Part shown: in pieces, positions 43,683 through 53,026 of the stretch | Position numbering within the stretch: the first letter of the stretch is position 1 | Layout of the letters: each line of letters begins with the position of its first letter | Assembly (NCBI RefSeq): GCF_900089605.1 | Contig: NZ_LT594324.1 | Location: 1,612,001 to 1,676,000, forward strand | Reading direction: 5' to 3' | Origin: Micromonospora narathiwatensis | GTDB taxonomy: Bacteria; Actinomycetota; Actinomycetes; Mycobacteriales; Micromonosporaceae | Length of the DNA: 64,000 nucleotides | Notes under the pieces: generated by a model | Told to the model about the DNA's origin: nothing | The model's input: only the letters and a program-made list of their open reading frames with translations | The model's database searches: none | Program-made: the position numbers and the translations under genes

Positions 43683-45019
43683 CCACGACCGGGCGGCCGG
43701 GTACGGACAGCGAGCCGCTGCGCAGCCGGATCGCGGCGGAGTTGGACCGTACCCGGTCCCGTACCGCCCTGCTGACCGACGCGGTGGACGACGACGACCT
43801 GATGCGGCAGCACTCCACGCTGATGTCGCCGCTGGTGTGGGACCTGGCCCACGTCGGCAACCAGGAGGAACTGTGGCTGGTGCGCGACGTCGGCGGCCGT
43901 GAGCCGGTGCGCCGCGACATCGACGACCTGTACGACGCGTTCAAACAGCCGCGCCGGGACCGCCCGTCGCTGCCGCTGCTGCCCCCGGCCGAGGCGCGGG
44001 CGTACGTGCGTACCGTGCGGGACAAGGTCTACGACCTGCTCGACGGTGTCCGGTTCACCGATCGGAGGCTGGTCGAGGACGGCTTCGCGTTCGGGATGAT
44101 CGTGCAGCACGAGCAGCAGCACGACGAGACCATGCTCGCCACCCACCAGCTACGCGCCGGGGTGCCGGTGCTGGACGCACCGCCGCCGCCCGAGCCGCGC
44201 GCCCGGGTGGCCGGCGAGGTGCTGGTGCCGGCCGGGCCGTTCACCATGGGCACCTCGACCGACCCGTGGGCGCTGGACAACGAACGCCCCGCGCACACCG
44301 TCGAGCTGCCGGCGTACGCCATCGACGCGGCACCGGTCACCAACGGGCAGTACCGGGCCTTCGTCGCCGACGGCGGCTACGACGAGCCGCGCTGGTGGAG
44401 CGCGGCGGGCTGGCGGCACCGCGTCGAGGCGGGGCTGAGCGCGCCGATGCACTGGCGGCCGGACGGCGACGGCTGGGCGTACCGCCGGTTCGGCCGGTGG
44501 TCGCCGGTCCGCGACGACGAGCCGGTGGTGCACGTCTGCTGGTACGAGGCGGCGGCGTACGCGGCCTGGGCCGGCCGTCGGCTGCCGACCGAGGCGGAGT
44601 GGGAGAAGGCGGCCCGGTGGGACCCGGCGACCGGCCGGTCCCGGCGCTATCCGTGGGGCGACGAGGACCCGACGGTCGAGCACGCCAACCTGGGCCAGCG
44701 GCACCTGTGGCCGGCGCCGGTGGGGGCGTACCCGGCGGGCGCGTCGCCGCTGGGCGTGCACCAGCTCGTCGGCGACGTCTGGGAGTGGACCGCGAGCACC
44801 TTCCGGGGGCATCCGGGCTTCGTCGCCTTTCCCTACCGCGAATACTCCGAGGTTTTCTTCGGCGACGACTACCGGGTGCTGCGCGGCGGCTCGTTCGGCA
44901 CCGACCGGGCGGCCTGCCGGGGCACGTTCCGTAACTGGGACTACCCGATCCGCCGGCAGATCTTCAGCGGCTTCCGCTGCGCCCGGGACACCCGGCCGGA
45001 GGAGGCGGCGCAACCGTGA
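43679..45019 (+). CDS. egtB: Ergothioneine synthase EgtB (sulfoxide synthase)
   Basis: EgtB is a non-heme iron enzyme that couples gamma-glutamylcysteine to hercynine with oxygen. It has 446 residues: an N-terminal DinB-like domain with the metal ligands in LVWDLAHVGNQEE (H) and IVQHEQQHDE (H-x3-H), and a C-terminal formylglycine-generating/sulfatase-modifying domain (VPAGPFTMGTSTDP ... GDVWEWTAS ... VLRGGSFGTD ... FRCARD). The GTG at 43679 overlaps the egtA stop and has GGAGG upstream. All catalytic features are present. Confidence 0.95.
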   Translation: MTTTGRPGTDSEPLRSRIAAELDRTRSRTALLTDAVDDDDLMRQHSTLMSPLVWDLAHVGNQEELWLVRDVGGREPVRRDIDDLYDAFKQPRRDRPSLPLLPPAEARAYVRTVRDKVYDLLDGVRFTDRRLVEDGFAFGMIVQHEQQHDETMLATHQLRAGVPVLDAPPPPEPRARVAGEVLVPAGPFTMGTSTDPWALDNERPAHTVELPAYAIDAAPVTNGQYRAFVADGGYDEPRWWSAAGWRHRVEAGLSAPMHWRPDGDGWAYRRFGRWSPVRDDEPVVHVCWYEAAAYAAWAGRRLPTEAEWEKAARWDPATGRSRRYPWGDEDPTVEHANLGQRHLWPAPVGAYPAGASPLGVHQLVGDVWEWTASTFRGHPGFVAFPYREYSEVFFGDDYRVLRGGSFGTDRAACRGTFRNWDYPIRRQIFSGFRCARDTRPEEAAQP

Positions 45020-45035
45020 GTGACGGTGCTGCCTG

Positions 45036-45971
45036 ATGTGCCGCCACCTGGCGTACCTCGGTCCGCCGGTCAGCCTGCGGAGCCTGCTGTACGACCCGCC
45101 GTACGGGCTGCCGCGGCAGTCCTGGGCGCCCCGGGACATGCGCGGTGGCGGCACGATCAACGCGGACGGCTTCGGGATCGGCTGGTACCCGGGCGGCGGC
45201 GACCCGGTGCGCTACCGGCGGGCGCGGCCGCTGTGGAGCGACACCACCCTGCCGGAGCTGGCCGCGGTGACGGTCGCCGGCGCGGTGCTGGCCGCTGTCC
45301 GGTCCGCCACGGTCGGCATGCCCGTGCAGGAGACGGCCGCCGCGCCGTTCGCCGAGGGGCGCTGGTTGTTCAGCCACAACGGCGTGGTCCGGGGCTGGCC
45401 GGACACGGTGGTGCCGCTCGCCGCCGGGCTGCCGGTCCGCGACCTGCTGACGCTGGACGCGCCGACCGACGCGGCGCTGCTCTGGGCGCTGGTCCGGCAC
45501 CGGCTGCGGGCCGGCGAGGATCCGGCGGCAGCGGTGGCCGGGACCGTCGCGGCGGTCGCCGCCGCCGCCCCCGGGTCGCGGTTGAACCTGCTGCTCACCG
45601 ACGGCGTGACCGTGGTGGCCAGCGTGGCCGGGCACGCGCTGTCGGTCCGGCGTACCCCGGAGTCGGTGCTGCTGGCCTCGGAACCCCTCGACGACGACCC
45701 GGGCTGGCGGGCGGTGCCGGACGGGCGGTTGGTGGTGGCCACCGCGACCGGGCTGCACAGCCGGGACCTGGCGGTCGCCGGGCGTGACGCTCTCCCCGCG
45801 GGGACCGGAGTTCGGGCAACGGAAGGGACAGCTCATGAGCGCGGAGCCACTGGAGATCTACCTGGAGGAGCAGGACCTCGGCCGCGACCTGCGGGAGGAC
45901 GTCCGGTTCGGGCTGACGGCGCGGCCGAAGTGGCTGCCGCCGAAGTGGTTCTACGACGCCCGGGGCAGTGA
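45036..45971 (+). CDS. egtC: Gamma-glutamyl-hercynylcysteine sulfoxide hydrolase EgtC with unusual C-terminal tail
   Basis: EgtC removes glutamate from the EgtB product. It is an Ntn hydrolase of class II glutamine amidotransferase type: the catalytic Cys is residue 2 (MCRHLAYLG), followed by NADGFGIGWY, the oxyanion-region FSHNGVVRGW, and the LLTDGVTVVASVAGH strand. The family is about 235-250 residues, but this frame runs to 311 and its last about 45 codons overlap the start of egtD in another frame. The tail (GATGDLPGGAGPRPRPAGG...) is low-complexity and looks like a read of egtD in the wrong frame. A frameshift near 45780 or a genuine overlap are both possible. ATG 45036 starts 17 bases after egtB. 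Confidence 0.88.
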   Translation: MCRHLAYLGPPVSLRSLLYDPPYGLPRQSWAPRDMRGGGTINADGFGIGWYPGGGDPVRYRRARPLWSDTTLPELAAVTVAGAVLAAVRSATVGMPVQETAAAPFAEGRWLFSHNGVVRGWPDTVVPLAAGLPVRDLLTLDAPTDAALLWALVRHRLRAGEDPAAAVAGTVAAVAAAAPGSRLNLLLTDGVTVVASVAGHALSVRRTPESVLLASEPLDDDPGWRAVPDGRLVVATATGLHSRDLAVAGRDALPAGTGVRATEGTAHERGATGDLPGGAGPRPRPAGGRPVRADGAAEVAAAEVVLRRPGQ

Positions 45972-46800
45972 GCTCTTCGAGGAGATCACCCGGCTGCCGG
46001 AGTACTACCCGACCCGGGCCGAGCGGGCCGTGCTGGCCGAGCACGCCGACGAGATCGTCGAGCTGACCGGCGCGAAGACGCTGATCGAGCTGGGGTCCGG
46101 CTCGTCGGACAAGACCCGGTTGCTGCTGGACGCCTTCACCCGGCACGGCGAGCTGGGCACCTTCGTGCCGCTGGACGTCTCGGTCAGCGCGCTGCGCCAG
46201 TCCACCCGGCAGATCGCCGCCGAATACCCCGGCCTGCGGGTACGCGGCATCGTCGGCGACTTCACCCGGCAACTGGACCGGCTGCCCACCGGCGGCCGGC
46301 GGCTGGTGGTGTTCCTCGGCGGCACCATCGGCAACCTGCTCCCGGTGGAGCGGGCCGAGTTCCTCACCGCCATGCGCGCCGCCCTGGAGGCCGGCGACTG
46401 GCTGCTGATCGGCACCGACCTGGTCAAGGACCCGGAGGTGATCGTGCCCGCGTACGACGACGCGGCCGGGGTGACCGCCGAGTTCAACCGCAACGTGCTC
46501 CGCGTGATCAACCGGGAGCTGGGCGCCGACTTCGATCCGGAGGCGTTCACCCACGTGGCGGTCTGGGACCCGGAGCACGAGTGGATCGAGATGCGGCTGC
46601 GCGCCGAACACCCGATGCGGGTGCACGTGCTGGGCCTGGACGTCGAGTTCGCCGCCGGCGAGGAGCTGCGTACCGAGATCTCGGCGAAGTTCCGGCCGGA
46701 GGGGGCGGCGGCGGAGCTGGCCGACGCCGGGTTCGAGCGGCAGGCGTACTGGACCGATCCCGACGGGCTGTTCGGCGTCACCCTCGCCCGGGCCGACTGA
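45835..46800 (+). CDS. egtD: L-histidine N-alpha-methyltransferase EgtD
   Basis: EgtD trimethylates histidine to hercynine using S-adenosylmethionine, the first step of ergothioneine synthesis. It has 321 residues. The SAM-binding region includes TLIELGSGSSDKTRLLLDAF, FVPLDVSVSALRQS and LVVFLGGTIGNLLP; YYPTRAERAVL near the N-terminus is a family hallmark. The ATG at 45835 has GGAAGGGA upstream; an in-frame GTG at 45784 would give a 17-residue extension. With EgtA, B and C it completes the pathway except the beta-lyase EgtE, which is not in the window. Confidence 0.94.
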   Translation: MSAEPLEIYLEEQDLGRDLREDVRFGLTARPKWLPPKWFYDARGSELFEEITRLPEYYPTRAERAVLAEHADEIVELTGAKTLIELGSGSSDKTRLLLDAFTRHGELGTFVPLDVSVSALRQSTRQIAAEYPGLRVRGIVGDFTRQLDRLPTGGRRLVVFLGGTIGNLLPVERAEFLTAMRAALEAGDWLLIGTDLVKDPEVIVPAYDDAAGVTAEFNRNVLRVINRELGADFDPEAFTHVAVWDPEHEWIEMRLRAEHPMRVHVLGLDVEFAAGEELRTEISAKFRPEGAAAELADAGFERQAYWTDPDGLFGVTLARAD

Positions 46801-46852
46801 GCCGTCCCGGGACCGACGCTTCCCCCGCGGCGGCCCGGCCCGGACGGTGGGC

Positions 46853-46858
46853 TAGGCT
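46853..46858 (+). promoter_or_regulatory. -10 element (TAGGCT) of the riboswitch-GDT1 transcript
   Basis: TAGGCT fits TANNNT and would start the RNA near 46864, just at the 5' stem of the riboswitch. Confidence 0.5.
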
Positions 46859-46862
46859 GGGC

Positions 46863-46998
46863 GGTGCGAAGGGGAGTAGCCCCCAATGTCGTGGTCGACA
46901 TACTGATGCACTCGCATCCGGCCACGCGGCCCCGGTCCCCGGGGCGGGCGAGACCTTCGACTCAGGCTGTCGTAGCCGGGTCGAGGGCGCCCCGTACC
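46863..46998 (+). promoter_or_regulatory. yybP-ykoY manganese riboswitch
   Basis: The leader contains GAAGGGGAGTAGC (46868-46880), the GTGGTCGACATACTG segment (46891-46905), the GGGCGAGACCTTCGACTC block (46945-46962), and a closing strand CGCCCCGTACC (46988-46998) that pairs with the 5' GGTGCGAAGGGG. These are the conserved elements of the yybP-ykoY RNA, which binds Mn2+. It precedes a GDT1/MneA-type exporter by 30 bases, the textbook pairing: high manganese should turn expression on. Confidence 0.85.
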
Positions 46999-47027
46999 TC
47001 CTCCCGGCTTGATCGGGAAGGTTTCGG

Positions 47028-47615
47028 ATGGACGGTTTCCTCGTCGCGCTGCTGGTCAGCTTCGGCGTCATCTTCGTCGCCGAGCTGGGCGACAAGTCCC
47101 AGCTCATGGCCCTGACGTTCGCCACGCGGTTCAAGCCCGTACCGGTGCTCATCGGCATCACGGTCGCCACCGCGATCGTGCACCTGGCGTCGGTGGGGAT
47201 CGGGTACGGACTGCACGCCGCGCTGCCCACCACCTGGATCTCGCTCATCGCCGGTGTGGCGTTCCTCGGCTTCGGCGCGTGGACCCTGCGCGGCGACAAG
47301 CTCACCGAGGAGGAGAAGCGCAAGGCGGAGAAGAGCAGCCGCAACGCCGTCATCGCCGTCGGCGTCGCGTTCTTCCTGGCCGAGCTGGGCGACAAGACGA
47401 TGTTGGCCACCATCACCCTGGCCACCAAGTACGGCTGGTTCGGCACCTGGCTCGGCTCGACCCTCGGCATGGTGGCCGCCGACGCGCTGGCGATCATGGT
47501 GGGTCGGCTGCTCGGCCGGCACCTGCCGGAGAGGTTCATCCGGTACGGCGCCGCGGTCCTGTTCGCCGTCACCGGCCTCTGGCTGGTCCTCGAGGCGGTC
47601 ACCAAGCTGACCTGA
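47028..47615 (+). CDS. TMEM165/GDT1-family manganese exporter
   Basis: A 195-residue membrane transporter with six helices in two repeats. Each repeat carries the family signature: VAELGDKSQLMAL (about 17-29) and LAELGDKTMLATI (about 117-130). Members export Mn2+ (and in eukaryotes exchange Ca2+/H+). A positively charged loop (EEEKRKAEKSSRN) joins the halves. The ATG at 47028 follows GGGAAGG. A yybP-ykoY riboswitch directly upstream supports the manganese role. Confidence 0.94.
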   Translation: MDGFLVALLVSFGVIFVAELGDKSQLMALTFATRFKPVPVLIGITVATAIVHLASVGIGYGLHAALPTTWISLIAGVAFLGFGAWTLRGDKLTEEEKRKAEKSSRNAVIAVGVAFFLAELGDKTMLATITLATKYGWFGTWLGSTLGMVAADALAIMVGRLLGRHLPERFIRYGAAVLFAVTGLWLVLEAVTKLT

Positions 47616-47623
47616 GCCCGCGC

Positions 47624-47668
47624 GGGTTCCGCCGCCCCGGCCCGACGCGGGGCGTGGCGGCGGAACCG
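47624..47668. terminator. Terminator after the manganese exporter gene
   Basis: GGTTCCGCCGCC (47625-47636) pairs perfectly with GGCGGCGGAACC (47656-47667), ten bases past the stop. Confidence 0.75.
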
Positions 47669-47793
47669 CCCGGGCGGGCGTGATCGTGTCCGCCCCGGGG
47701 TACGAACATCTCCGGCGCGCTGCGGCGGGGCAGAGCACCGCATAGCGTGACCCACGAGAGGCGAAACTGGCGTACGAGCGGGAGGTCCAGCCC

Positions 47794-48009
47794 ATGAGCA
47801 GGCACGACGAGCCCAACGAGTACGGCTTCGCCGGTGACCCCACGGCTCCGGAGCCACCGCCCGGCGGGCGCCCCGACGAGCGGGACAAGACCGAGTGGAT
47901 CGCGGTGCCGGCCGACGACCTGATGGAGCCGTACGCCGAGGCGGTGGAGGAGGAGACCGAGGGGCCGGAGGAGCCCGAGCAGGAGCGTACGGCCGAACAC
48001 CGGCGCTGA
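47794..48009 (+). CDS. Small acidic protein, unknown function
   Basis: A 71-residue, strongly acidic protein (SRHDEPNEYGFAGDP at the start, a middle DKTEWIAVPADDLMEPY and an E-rich tail EEETEGPEEPEQE). No domain is recognised, and most of it is probably disordered. The ATG at 47794 follows GGGAGG. It is convergent with nhaA, 18 bases away, so a shared end region is possible. Similar acidic mini-proteins are common in actinomycetes without known role. Confidence 0.62.
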   Translation: MSRHDEPNEYGFAGDPTAPEPPPGGRPDERDKTEWIAVPADDLMEPYAEAVEEETEGPEEPEQERTAEHRR

Positions 48010-48027
48010 TCGGCGTACCGGCCCGCG

Positions 48028-49377
48028 TTACGCGGACTCCTCCTGGTAGACGTCCGGCACGCCGTCGCCGTCGGAGTCCCGGCTCTCCCGTTCCGTGATC
48101 CGCCGGTAGACCCGGTTGCGTCGCAGCAGCACGCCGGAGGCGAGCGCGGCGGAGACCATCGACCCGAGCAGGACGGCCGCCTTCACCCGGTCGTCCTCGG
48201 GGCTGCCCGCCCCGAAGGCCAGCTCGCCGATGAGCAGCGAGACGGTGAAGCCGATGCCGGCCAGCAGCGCCAGCCCGAACAGGTCAGCCCAGGTGATGTC
48301 CTCGTCGAGTTCGGCGCGGGTGAACCGGGCGAGCAGGAACGTCGAGCCGAACACGCCGATGGTCTTGCCGAGCACCAGCCCGGCGACCACCCCGAGCACC
48401 ACCGGGTCGGTGAGCACGCTGGCCAGGTCCACGTCGACCAGCGACACGCCGGCGGCGAAGAACGCGAAGACCGGCACCGCCAGGCCGGCCGAGACCGGGC
48501 GCCACCGGTGCTCCAGCCGCTCGGCCAGCCCAGGCCCGGCCGTGCCCGGCCCGTCGTCTCCGGCCGCCCCCGGCCCGCCGCCCCGCCCGGCCAGCACCGG
48601 GACGGTGAAGCCGAGCAGCACCCCGGCGACCGTGGCGTGCACCCCGGAGGCGTGCACCAGGCCCCAGGCGAGCCCGGCGAGCGGCAGGAGCGCCCACCAC
48701 CAGGTCGGGCGCCGCCGCACGAGCAGGGCGAAGACGGCGATCGGCACGAGCGCCCCGAGCAGCGGCAGGACGTGGAAGTCGGCGGTGTAGAAGACCGCGA
48801 TGATGATGATCGCGAAGAGGTCGTCGACCACCGCGAGGGTGAGCAGGAACGCGCGTAGGCCCTGCGGCAGGTGGGAACTGACGACGGCCAGCACGGCCAG
48901 CGCGAACGCGATGTCGGTGGCGGTGGGGATGGCCCAACCGCGCAGTCCCGCCCCGCCCGCGGCGAGGGCCACCGCGACGTAGCACAGGGCGGGCAGCGCC
49001 ATGCCGCCCAGGGCGGCCACCACGGGCAGCGCGGCCCGCCGGGGATCCCGCAGGTCACCGGCGACGAACTCGCGCTTCAACTCCAGGCCGACCACGAAGA
49101 AGAAGATCGCGAGCAGCCCGTCGGCGGCCCAGGTGGCCAGGTCGAGGTCCAGGTGCAGCGGCGCCCCGCCGGGCCACGGCACCCAGTCGGAGAGGGCGGC
49201 GTACGCGGCACGCCAGGGCGAGTTGGCCCAGATCAGCGCGATCACCGCGCCGAGCAGCAGCAGGCCGCCGCCGACCGTTTCGGTGCGCAGCACGTCGGCC
49301 AGAAAACGCGCCTCCGGCCAGGATCGGCGGGCCAGCAGGCGCTCGGGCCGGCGGGACGTCGGAACAGGGTCGGCCAT
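48028..49377 (-). CDS. nhaA: Na+/H+ antiporter NhaA with C-terminal calcium-loop-like tail
   Basis: NhaA exchanges sodium for protons across the membrane to control pH and salt. It has 449 residues with about 12 membrane helices. The transport aspartates are D185/D186 in AVVDDLFAI, and [10 protein letters not shown] (D155) is the helix IV motif. A proline/glycine-rich insertion lies near 285-300. The C-terminus ends with DSDGDGVPD (434-442), a DxDxDG loop like those of EF-hand or thrombospondin type-3 calcium sites. This is uncommon in the family. The ATG at 49377 has GAGGTG nine bases upstream. Confidence 0.94.
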   Translation of the reverse strand: MADPVPTSRRPERLLARRSWPEARFLADVLRTETVGGGLLLLGAVIALIWANSPWRAAYAALSDWVPWPGGAPLHLDLDLATWAADGLLAIFFFVVGLELKREFVAGDLRDPRRAALPVVAALGGMALPALCYVAVALAAGGAGLRGWAIPTATDIAFALAVLAVVSSHLPQGLRAFLLTLAVVDDLFAIIIIAVFYTADFHVLPLLGALVPIAVFALLVRRRPTWWWALLPLAGLAWGLVHASGVHATVAGVLLGFTVPVLAGRGGGPGAAGDDGPGTAGPGLAERLEHRWRPVSAGLAVPVFAFFAAGVSLVDVDLASVLTDPVVLGVVAGLVLGKTIGVFGSTFLLARFTRAELDEDITWADLFGLALLAGIGFTVSLLIGELAFGAGSPEDDRVKAAVLLGSMVSAALASGVLLRRNRVYRRITERESRDSDGDGVPDVYQEESA

Positions 49378-49395
49378 GCGGTGTCACCTCGGGAG

Positions 49396-49422
49396 GTCGG
49401 GGTTGTCGGGGACAACGCCGAC
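49396..49422. repeat. Imperfect palindrome upstream of nhaA
   Basis: GTCGGGGTTGTC (49396-49407) and GACAACGCCGAC (49411-49422) are complementary at 11 of 12 positions around GGG. It could be an operator or RNA hairpin in the nhaA leader. Confidence 0.4.
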
Positions 49423-49521
49423 CAGACTTCCCGGCACACCGTGTCCGATCCTATCCGGGCCGGCGGCGCCGCCGCGAATCAGAACGGTGAGACGTCCCGG
49501 ACGCGGCGGCCCGCCGCCGCC

Positions 49522-51381
49522 TCAGCGCTGACCGGGCAGCATCGTCAGCGACGCGCCGACGCCCTGGCAGAGCGCCGCGAGCCGCTTGATCAGTTCGTCC
49601 GGGTCGGCGTACGGGTCCAGGCCGCGTACCTCCTCGGGGGAGAGCGCCGGCACGCGGACGTGCGAGATGAGCGGGTGCAGCGGCCGGCGGTCCGTCTCGT
49701 CGGCGCCGAAGAGGTGCTCGTGCAGCTTCTCGCCCGGCCGCAGCCCGGTGTAGACGATGTCGACCGGGGCGTCCGCCTCGGCGGCGAGTCGGCGGGCGAC
49801 GTCGGCGATGCGTACCGGCTCGCCCATGTCGAGCACCAGCGCCTCGCCGCCCCGACCGATGCTGGCCGCCTGGAGCACCAGGTGCACCGCCTCCTGGACG
49901 GTCATGAAGTAGCGCGTCACGTCCGGGTGCGTGACGGTGATCGGCACCCCGGCCCGGATCTGGGCCTGGAACGCGGTCAGCACCGAACCCCGGCTGCTGA
50001 GCACGTTGCCGAAGCGGACGCTCAGGTACGACGACCCGCCGAGCTGCTTGGCGTAGTGGGCGGTGAGCCGCTCGGTGATCCGCTTGGTGTGGCCCAGGAC
50101 GCTGACCGGATTGGCCGCCTTGTCGGTGGAGATGTTGACGAACTGGGCGACGTCTCGGCACGCCTCCAGCACGTTGAGGGTGCCCCAGACGTTGGTCATG
50201 ATCGCCTCGCCGGGATGCCGTTGGAGCATCGTGAGGTGCTTGAGGGCCGCCGCGTGGAAGACCACGTCCGGCTGCCGGTCGGCGATGATCCGGGCGATGC
50301 CCGCCGCGTCCCGGATGTCCGCCAGGATCAGCTCGGGGCCGTCCAGCAGCGCCCGGCCGTGCAGCGACATCTGGAGGGCGTGCAGCGCCGACTCGTCCCG
50401 GTCGAGCATCATCAGCTCGTCCGGCTCGCAGCGGGCGATCTGCCGGCACAGCTCCGAGCCGATCGAGCCGCCGGCCCCGGTGACCAGGACCCGGCGGCCG
50501 GCCAGGCCGTTGCGTTCCACGGCCAGCTCGGCGACCCGGTGCGCCCGGCCGAGCAGGTCGGTGATCTGCATGTCCCGGACATCGGTGACCGCGACCGGAC
50601 GGTCCAGCAGCTCACGTACCGGGGGCAGCACCTTGAACGCGGCGCCGGCCTGCAGGGTGCGACCGCGGACGTCGCGCAACAGTTCGGCGTCGGCGCCGCT
50701 CATCGAGAAGATAACCGTACGGGCCCCGGTGTCCCGCACCGCCGCGCCGATCTGCTCCCGGCCGCCGAGCACGCGCACCCCGAACAGGCGTAGCCGCCGA
50801 TTGTCGGGATCGTCGTCGAGCAGGCCGACCGGCAGGTAGCGGCTCTGCGGGTCGCCGAGCAGCGCCCGCACCAACCGCTCGCTCGCGGCGTCCACGCCGT
50901 AGACGAGGCACCGCTCGGTGCTGCGTACCGGTCGGCGGTGTCGTTCCTGGCGCGCCCGCCACGCGGCACGCCCGGTGGCCATCAGCACCAGGGCGACGGT
51001 GCCGCCCACCAGCGGGGTGGTGATCGGCACCGGGTGCTGGGTCCACGGCAGCAGGCCGGCCAGTGTCACCAGCGCGGCGACGGCCGCGGTGCTGGCCAGC
51101 CGGCGGGCCTCGCCGGCGCTGCCGATCGGGTGGCGTCCGTGCGTCCGGAAGCGCAGCAGGGTCAGCGCCGCGTGGATCGCGGCGCAGGCGAGCGCGACGG
51201 CCAGCACCCGCGCGCAGTCGCGGGCGGTGAGCTCGAATTCGTAGCGGGTCCAGGCCGCCCCCAGAAATCCCCCGCACCAGGCAGCGGTGTCCAGCGTTAA
51301 CAGGGAAAGGGTGGCCGCGTGGCGGGTGACCCGGGCGCGGGGTCGAGCGGCATTTTCGGCGGCGATGGCTTCGCGATCCAT
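49522..51381 (-). CDS. CapD/FlaA1-type UDP-sugar 4,6-dehydratase/epimerase, membrane-bound
   Basis: A 619-residue membrane enzyme that modifies a UDP-amino-sugar (dehydration/epimerisation) as an early step of capsule or glycan synthesis. The N-terminal 150 residues contain four membrane helices. A CoA-binding-like Rossmann domain follows ([17 protein letters not shown]), then the catalytic SDR domain: NAD motif [17 protein letters not shown] (about 294-310), [12 protein letters not shown] and [18 protein letters not shown] 51381 has AGAGGG upstream. The promoter lies in an AT-rich region shared with the divergent BY-kinase gene. Confidence 0.92.
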   Translation of the reverse strand: MDREAIAAENAARPRARVTRHAATLSLLTLDTAAWCGGFLGAAWTRYEFELTARDCARVLAVALACAAIHAALTLLRFRTHGRHPIGSAGEARRLASTAAVAALVTLAGLLPWTQHPVPITTPLVGGTVALVLMATGRAAWRARQERHRRPVRSTERCLVYGVDAASERLVRALLGDPQSRYLPVGLLDDDPDNRRLRLFGVRVLGGREQIGAAVRDTGARTVIFSMSGADAELLRDVRGRTLQAGAAFKVLPPVRELLDRPVAVTDVRDMQITDLLGRAHRVAELAVERNGLAGRRVLVTGAGGSIGSELCRQIARCEPDELMMLDRDESALHALQMSLHGRALLDGPELILADIRDAAGIARIIADRQPDVVFHAAALKHLTMLQRHPGEAIMTNVWGTLNVLEACRDVAQFVNISTDKAANPVSVLGHTKRITERLTAHYAKQLGGSSYLSVRFGNVLSSRGSVLTAFQAQIRAGVPITVTHPDVTRYFMTVQEAVHLVLQAASIGRGGEALVLDMGEPVRIADVARRLAAEADAPVDIVYTGLRPGEKLHEHLFGADETDRRPLHPLISHVRVPALSPEEVRGLDPYADPDELIKRLAALCQGVGASLTMLPGQR

Positions 51382-51568
51382 GGTTGCCCTCTACGTCGGA
51401 TCCGGAAATGGAAGGATTTAGACCGTCTATGCGCTTCTGGTCGTTTACATTCGTCGGGGCGCTTACCGTGACGGATAGGCGTTTTGGATCCTGACACGTG
51501 TAGTGGGCGTTTTAGGGGGCTTTCGTGCAGTTTCATGGGCTGGTCGGCGTGTCGCGAGGGGGAACGTG

Positions 51569-53026
51569 ATGGACGTTCTCAGTTACCTGCGCCTGATCCG
51601 ACGGCACTGGTGGATCGTCCTGATCACGGTGATGCTCGCCCTGGCGACCGCCGCGCTCATCACGGTTCGCACCCCGCCCCGCTACCAGGCCTCGGTGACC
51701 TTCTTCGTCACCACGCCCAGCCAGGGCGTCACCGACGCCTACCAGGGCGGCCTCTTCCTCCAGCAGCGGGTCAAGTCCTACGCCGACCTGCTCACCAGCG
51801 ACCGGCTGGCGCAGGGCGTGGTGTCGGAGAGTCCGCTCGGCCTCACCGCCGACCAGGTGCAGAGTCGGATCAGCACCTCCACCGAGGCCGGCACGGTCCT
51901 GCTGAAGGCCACCTTCACCGACACCGACCAGACCCGGGCCCTCAAGACCACCGAGGCGCTCTCCGCGAAGTTCGTCGAGCTGGTGCAGAAGGTGGAGACG
52001 CCCCCGGACGGCAAGTCGCCGCCGATCAAGCTCGAAGTGGTGAGCGGTCCGCGGGTGACCTCCAGCCCGGTGTCGCCGCAGCCGGTGAAGAACCTGGTCA
52101 TCGGCGGCCTGCTCGGCCTGCTGCTCGGCGCGGGACTGGCCGTGCTGCGCGGGATGGCCGACGTCCGGATGCGGGACGCGGCCGCGCTCCAGCGGGTGAC
52201 CGGCAGCCCGCTGCTCGGCGAGATCCCGTTCGAGGCCGGCGCCAAGTCGGCCCCGCTGATCGTCGGCGAGGCAGCCAACTCGCCGCGCGCCGAGGCGGTC
52301 CGCAAACTGCGGACCAACCTGCGCTTCGTCGACGTGCACGAGCCGGCCCGGGTCATCGCGGTCACCAGCGCCCTGCAGGGCGAGGGGAAGACCACCATGG
52401 CCTGCAACACCGCCATCGCGCTGGCCGAGGCGGGCTGGCGGGTGCTGCTCATCGACGCCGACCTGCGCCGGCCCAAGGTGGCCGACTACCTCGGCCTGGA
52501 CGGTGGGGTGGGCCTCACCGACGTGCTGGTGGGCGACGTCCAGGTCGGCGACGTGGTGCAGCGGTGGGGCGACAAGTCGCTGCTGGTCCTGCCCAGCGGC
52601 GCGACCCCGCCCAACCCCAGCGAGCTGCTCGGGTCCAAGGCGATGGCGGACCTGCTGGTGGCACTGCGGGAGTCGGCGGACATCGTGATCATCGACACCG
52701 CGCCGCTGCTCGCCGTCACCGACGGTGTCGTGGTGGCCGTGCAGGCCGACGGCGCGCTGCTGGTCACCCAGCAGGGGCGGACCTCGCGCAGCCAGGTGGC
52801 CGCCGCCGCGCGGGCGCTGCACTCCGTCTCGGTACGCCTGCTCGGCTGCGTGCTCAACATGGCCAAGGTCGCCAAGGCGGACGCCTACCAGTACGAGGCG
52901 TACAAGGTGGTCGTGCCGCCCGCGGCGTCCGTGCCCGCCGACCGGGCCCGGTCCGCCCGGCACGGCGGATCCGCCGCGTCCGGGGTCGGCGACCGTACCC
53001 AGGAACTCACCCGGCTGTCCCGATGA
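51569..53026 (+). CDS. Wzz/BY-kinase polysaccharide co-polymerase with tyrosine kinase
   Basis: A 485-residue fusion that controls chain length and export of a surface polysaccharide. The N-terminal part is a Wzz-type co-polymerase with two membrane helices (IVLITVMLALATAALITV, about 19-36, and NLVIGGLLGLLLGAGLAVL, about 175-193). The C-terminal part is a bacterial tyrosine kinase: Walker A SALQGEGKTTMACN with K274, Walker A' VLLIDADLRRPK and Walker B IVIIDTAPL. The tail contains tyrosines in DAYQYEAYK, expected autophosphorylation sites. The ATG at 51569 follows GAGGGGG. It is convergent with its likely phosphatase. Confidence 0.92.
   Translation: MDVLSYLRLIRRHWWIVLITVMLALATAALITVRTPPRYQASVTFFVTTPSQGVTDAYQGGLFLQQRVKSYADLLTSDRLAQGVVSESPLGLTADQVQSRISTSTEAGTVLLKATFTDTDQTRALKTTEALSAKFVELVQKVETPPDGKSPPIKLEVVSGPRVTSSPVSPQPVKNLVIGGLLGLLLGAGLAVLRGMADVRMRDAAALQRVTGSPLLGEIPFEAGAKSAPLIVGEAANSPRAEAVRKLRTNLRFVDVHEPARVIAVTSALQGEGKTTMACNTAIALAEAGWRVLLIDADLRRPKVADYLGLDGGVGLTDVLVGDVQVGDVVQRWGDKSLLVLPSGATPPNPSELLGSKAMADLLVALRESADIVIIDTAPLLAVTDGVVVAVQADGALLVTQQGRTSRSQVAAAARALHSVSVRLLGCVLNMAKVAKADAYQYEAYKVVVPPAASVPADRARSARHGGSAASGVGDRTQELTRLSR

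Noticed and set aside
46864..47115. Open frame over the manganese riboswitch
   Set aside because: Conserved RNA motifs explain the sequence; the predicted peptide has no family.
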